Assembly (NCBI GenBank): GCA_030374735.1
Contig: JASCIV010000366.1
Location: 1-22,659 of the forward strand
DNA: 22,659 nt
Source: Gracilaria caudata
Lineage: Eukaryota > Rhodophyta > Florideophyceae > Gracilariales > Gracilariaceae
Reading direction: 5' to 3'
The notes under the pieces are model-generated. The model saw nothing but the letters and a program-made list of their open reading frames with translations. It ran no database searches and was not told the DNA's origin. The position numbers and the translations under genes were made by a program. Positions 18,982 to 22,659 of this stretch are shown one piece after another (within the stretch, counting starts at the first letter, position 1; each line of letters starts with the position of its first letter).

Positions 18982-20644
18982 TCAGCTCTTCCGCATTTTC
19001 TTCTTCCTTGGACGAGGTGTACGAGTGGATTGTTTCGCTGCGATCGGCATCGACGACGGCTTTTGAGCGCGCTTCTTTCGTTTCTGCTTTCTGGCGTGAA
19101 GTTTCGCAGCAGTTGCACGTCTGCACGTTTCATCGTCTATCTCCAAGTATCCATCTGATTCATCACTGTCACGACCTTCGTTTCCAGCCTCCATGTCCGT
19201 GGCTAGCAGAGCACTCTGCTCTTCTTCCCTATGAACCCCGGTTATGGCTGAAATATGGACAAAATGTGACCGAAATGTTGGCGTACAGGTCGAAAACTTG
19301 TGAGAACATATATCTCGTCGAGATAAATAGTTTTAGTTTTCGCGCATATGACCGAAATATGACCAATATATGGCCGAGCTCCGAAACAAGAAATGAATAT
19401 TTTGGAGAGATACACGTTCCCACAAATTTTAGACTTATATGCCAACATTTCGGTCACATGTTGGCCATATTTCGGCTATAACCGGGGTTCATAGGGTCTT
19501 CTGAGTCTTGCGATAATGGAACCTCATCCTCTTCACTGCATTCACTTTCACTCTCGGATGATGAGTTATGAGCAGCGACGGCGCGAGAGGGACCAGATTT
19601 TCGCGGCTGCTTCCTCCCAACAGAAGTCCGAGGTTGTGCCTGTGGTTGTTCTTGAACCTCTTGCTGACGGAAATATCCATAAGAGCCAGACCTACGTACA
19701 TCCTGGTTTCTCATATTGCGGAGGTGTCGCGTGTCCGAAAAGCTTGGTGTTCTTTTCTGCGCATATCCGTCGGAAGCACTTGTGACCCTCTCTTTATCCA
19801 CGTCCTCAGCACTCCTACCGCCCTGCCGAACACTGCCCTGGACGAAGATTGCATCACGAACATTATTATTCTCTCGCTGTACGTTTTCTTTGCCAGTTCG
19901 AGAATCCTCTTGCGGAACGCGAGATGGAGACGCTGAACCTTGATGCGATGTTGCTGCCCTCAAATTACTTGTCTGAACATGTTCGCGTCCATGCGGTAGC
20001 GCACAGACCCGCTGCTCCGGCGCATTGTCTCTCTTCTCAATCGCAGTGCGCTTCTTCCTGGGCTCTGTACGGGACTTCTTGTCGCGCTGCATCGCTTCGT
20101 TAATGAGCTCGTTGGACACCCAACCGCCCTGTGCCGCGCTTAAGACGGGGAACGTGTCTTCCAACTTCCTCCTCAGGTGAGATATTTATAAGGAGAACTC
20201 GTTCCTGACAGACGTGTATGTGCGCGTTCCACGCTCCAGTCCCAACTTATGGTAGAGATACTCGCGAATATCGCCTTTCATCTTGTTGGCCATCTCCAAA
20301 TAGATTGGAAAGTTAGGATCGAACGACTCAGAGCTCCTTCCCATCTGCTGCTCGTAGAGACGATTGAAAACCGCACGAGCTGTTATCACCGTCCCAGTCG
20401 GGACCGCAGGACGGTCCTTGGCTTTCATCGTCCTCTTAAACGACGCAGTCGGAATGCAGACAGAGTTCGGAGGAAGCCAGTTTCCCCTGGATGCATTTGA
20501 TTGAGTAGGTACCGCGGTCTCGGCCTCAAGCGTACTTCTAGCTCTGGCGGCATCCTGATGAGAAACATGATTGGAGGCGCTCCCCTGGCCCCCCGGGTTG
20601 AACGCGCTGTCAGCGGTCACTTGATACATTGTCCTATAGCTCAT
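18982..20644 (-). pseudogene. Gene A: unknown charged, probably nuclear protein, interrupted by UAA and a MITE
   Basis: Starts at ATG 20642-20644 in a good context (ATCACCATGA). The first 152 codons contain TARAVFNRLYEQQMGRSS and MKGDIREYLYHKLGLERG. TAA at 20186-20188 interrupts; the same frame continues ISHLRRKLEDTFPVLSAAQGG, WVSNELINEAMQRD, a basic segment (EPRKKRTAIEKR), a long Ser/Arg/Gln-rich low-complexity part, then an acidic stretch (SSSESESECSEEDE). There a 270-bp MITE is inserted. Beyond it the acidic stretch goes on (RDSDESDGYLEIDDE) and ends in a basic tail (RKQKRKKR, RPRKKKMRK) with TGA 18982-18984. Acidic tract plus basic tail suggests a nuclear or DNA-binding role. The domain is not recognised. 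Divergent from gene B; may be its transposon partner. Intact if UAA is read through and the MITE is spliced; otherwise a pseudogene. Confidence 0.6.
19227..19496. mobile_element. 270-bp MITE in the coding sequence of gene A (introner-like)
   Basis: Terminal inverted repeats extend at least 80 bp with scattered mismatches; the outermost part, CCCTATGAACCCCGGTTAT on the left, is complemented by ATAACCGGGGTTCATAGGG on the right. Flanked by the 4-bp direct repeat TCTT (19223-19226 and 19497-19500). Deleting the element and one TCTT restores the gene A frame exactly (DSEEEQSALL). On the gene strand, GT at 19482-19481 and TTTCAG ending at 19248 would delimit a 235-nt intron whose removal also leaves an open, in-frame product with a few added residues. 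Four-bp duplications occur in Sola elements among others; the superfamily is not determined. No ORF. Confidence 0.85.
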
Positions 20645-21234
20645 GGTGATCTTGAGAGCAGAGAAACCGAAAGCGTGTCAGTGGCAAAAGTACATCTTTT
20701 TTGGGCAGTCAAGAAAACAGGTGCCGGACTTACGCAGCCAACAGGCGAATATGAAACGCTCAAAGTCGAAACGGTGCTTGAGACGCCAGAAGACCTGGCG
20801 AGGCTGTGCTCTGCCGAGCAGGTCACTGCAGAAAGCGAACGATAAAGAACCAAACAGTGGAAACCAGCTGAGCAGTACAAATGGTGTGAGGGAATGTGAT
20901 CGAGCATGGGCAGGTGGCTGATGAGACGGAAGTAGTTAGCATGGTTAGATCCGAATCGACCAGGAGAGGCTCTCCCGGAAAGCGCGGGGCTTCAAGCGAA
21001 AAGTTGGGATGAAGAGAAATTGAGCAAAGTACATTTCAAGTTTGGTGGACTTTTGAATGAACCAATCAAAAGATGAAAATAACCCTTCCAGCCTGTTCCG
21101 GACCACTTGTAGGCTCTCGTAGCTTTGAGAGCACATCTAATGATACTCACTTCTCATCTCGAGAACGAAGAACGTATCGGCGATCGCAGTGTACGAAGTA
21201 TCGTACGCCTCACCCAGTATTGCTGTGAACCGTC
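20645..21234. promoter_or_regulatory. Shared intergenic region between divergent genes A and B
   Basis: 590 bp separate the start of gene A (minus) from the start of gene B (plus), so any promoters for both must lie here or overlap the 5' ends. No coding frame is convincing; the 88-residue minus frame 20641-20907 and plus frames there lack protein character. I see no TATA box or operator that I can defend. The role is inferred only from the head-to-head layout. Confidence 0.3.
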
Positions 21235-22527
21235 ATGGCGAACACGACAGGACGAAAGAGGTGTCGATGGGAAATATCTTCATTCCAACACCGTGGAACT
21301 CTTCCGAGTGTCAGAGAAGAGGAGCTTCTTGCAGCTAAAGGTGATAGCGAAGAAAGTTGTCCGAAGAGACCGTGCCGATGGCAGAGATCAATGCAGTCGA
21401 CGCCAGTCAACCACAATGACAACAGAACCCTAGGAGAATTCCAACGTAGCATTTCTAACGGAACAATCCCATTGAGCCGTGACGTAGCCAACGACACCTC
21501 GCATCATAACATTGTTCCTCAATCTGAGAGCATTGGGAGGGCGCCAAGCTTCAGAAACAGTCAGGAATATATTTTTCATGAAGACGAAGATCTTAGTCAA
21601 GATCACGACGTCTGTGTAGTCCAAAACTTGACAAATGAGCTTCCAGACGCTTTGGAAAGCTCTTTCCACGACTCTACCTTACCTCATGCCGCTTTCTCCA
21701 ACTCTTTGTTCACGTCACAGAGCTCATTAATTCCGTTGCGGCATGTGGAGATGAGCCACACACAAGTCGAGTAGGAACGGCTCGCTGCCTTGATTTATGC
21801 TGCGGAGCATTCCAACATGTCCCAACGTGCAATGGAGGTGATGATGAAGACGGCCCCATTAACTTCTCAATTCTCATACAGAACCCTGATCGCTTCCGGA
21901 GTTCGCAAGGCATGCATCTCCAAGTCTAACGTTCCTATGTGCCCGAACGGCCACGTCGCGCAGTCCGGACGGCTTCGCAATGCTTCTCACTGCCCTGTCT
22001 GCAACGTTCATTTTTCAAAAAGTGATCAAAATTTCTGGTTCTTGAAAACGTCATCTGCGTTGAGAGGTCTGTGCTCCACGAGACGTTCATTGAATGCGCT
22101 GCTCGAAGGTTGCATTAGAGCGAAAGAGTCACTATCGAAGGACACGTCATGCATGCCTGTCCACGACTACTACCATGGCAACATATTCGTGAGAAAGCAC
22201 GGCGAGAAGCTCCAAAAATGGAACGCCAACCAGAAAGGGATATTGGTATTCATGACCATATCGACAGATGGATTTGAGTTGTTCGAAGTCATGCTGTCAC
22301 TCACATCAAGCAGTTCAGATTGTGCAATCTAGAATGGTACCTTGGTATGTGAAAACGAGATTGATGTGGTTCTGTTTGGGATACTATGTTACTGTGTGGA
22401 GTTTGATGTTGGCCTTGTGCTGTCACTGAAAACCAAAAGTGATGGAGAGCATGGGCTGTTTTGGAGGGGTCCGTTGGAAAAGCGCATATGCGCGTGTGTG
22501 CGAACTCAACGTGAAACGGGCTTCTGA
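21235..22527 (+). pseudogene. Gene B: Tnp2-like (CACTA/KDZ-type) transposase N-terminal part with in-frame UAGs
   Basis: Starts at ATG 21235 (CGTCATGGCG, strong context). 179 codons of low-complexity, Ser/Asp-rich sequence lead to TAG 21772-21774; the same frame continues ERLAALIYAAEHSN through a zinc-binding-like cluster (MCPNGH at 21937-21954, CPVC at 21991-22002). It then gives HDYYHGNIFVRKHGEKLQ and GILVFMTISTDGFELFEV (Asp codon 22267-22269), a pattern I know from the N-terminal half of Tnp2-family transposases: Cys cluster, D-x-x-x-G, then STDGF. TAG 22330-22332 interrupts again, and the frame stays open to TGA 22525-22527. The catalytic core would lie further on and is not in the window. 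Divergent from gene A. Stops suggest decay; an unrecognised intron near 22300 is possible. Confidence 0.55.
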
Positions 22528-22659
22528 TTTGCTACTGCAAATGGTCATATGCAATGTGGTGTTCACAAGTGTTCGGTGGTAAGGGGTTGTTTTCGGTATA
22601 CACGTGTCCAGCTGACATACTATGGATGCTGTACAGGAGGCACAGGTATGTACGTGGAC

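Noticed and set aside
20160..20200. 27-nt intron around the UAA of gene A (GTTCTCC...CTGAG)
   Set aside because: It would keep the frame, but it is too short for normal spliceosomal introns and has no good donor consensus; a stop mutation is simpler.
1..22659. tRNA, rRNA genes or CRISPR arrays
   Set aside because: No cloverleaf, conserved rRNA segment or regularly spaced repeat was seen on either strand by eye; a tRNAscan or Rfam search was not possible.

Overview
The window looks like nuclear DNA of a eukaryote, from a gene-poor region rich in transposons. It carries reverse transcriptases of two retrotransposon classes, several short inverted-repeat (MITE-like) insertions, long decayed reading frames on both strands, and no bacterial operon structure. 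A red macroalga would fit the mixture (Ty1/copia plus DIRS-like elements, ORFs without obvious introns), but this is inference and no gene here fixes the taxon.

Layout. 1-328: 3' end of an unrecognised ORF. 329-3546: GC-rich sequence with a decayed plus-strand ORF (1258-2121) and a minisatellite (3353-3493). 3547-12572: an old Ty1/copia retrotransposon bounded by two diverged direct repeats (3547-3807 and 12334-12572, both TG...CA, the right one preceded by a polypurine tract). Its gag, protease, integrase, RT and RNase H are recognisable but broken by stops, frameshifts, a deletion and insertions: a 958-bp insert in gag with 8-bp flanking repeats, and a 387-bp MITE in RNase H. Between the end of pol and the right repeat lies a decayed antisense ORF block (10120-12330), itself hit by a second, inverted copy of the same MITE. 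12573-14913: GC-rich decayed ORFs, two small tandem repeats and a 142-bp foldback MITE. 14914-18385: a DIRS-like RT/RNase H gene on the minus strand, broken by a single UAG, followed by two 121-bp direct repeats. 18982-20644: a minus-strand gene (A) interrupted by one UAA and by a 270-bp MITE. 21235-22527: a divergent plus-strand gene (B) resembling the N-terminal part of Tnp2-type (CACTA/KDZ-like) transposases, with two in-frame UAGs.

The main result is a nested set of precise insertions. For several of them, deleting the element plus one target duplication re-joins the host frame, which fixes the element ends and some of the order of events. The most interesting is the MITE in gene A: it also carries GT and AG dinucleotides in its terminal repeats that would allow in-frame splicing, as in an introner (transposon-derived intron). 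Genes A and B, head to head over 590 bp, may be the two genes of one DNA transposon.
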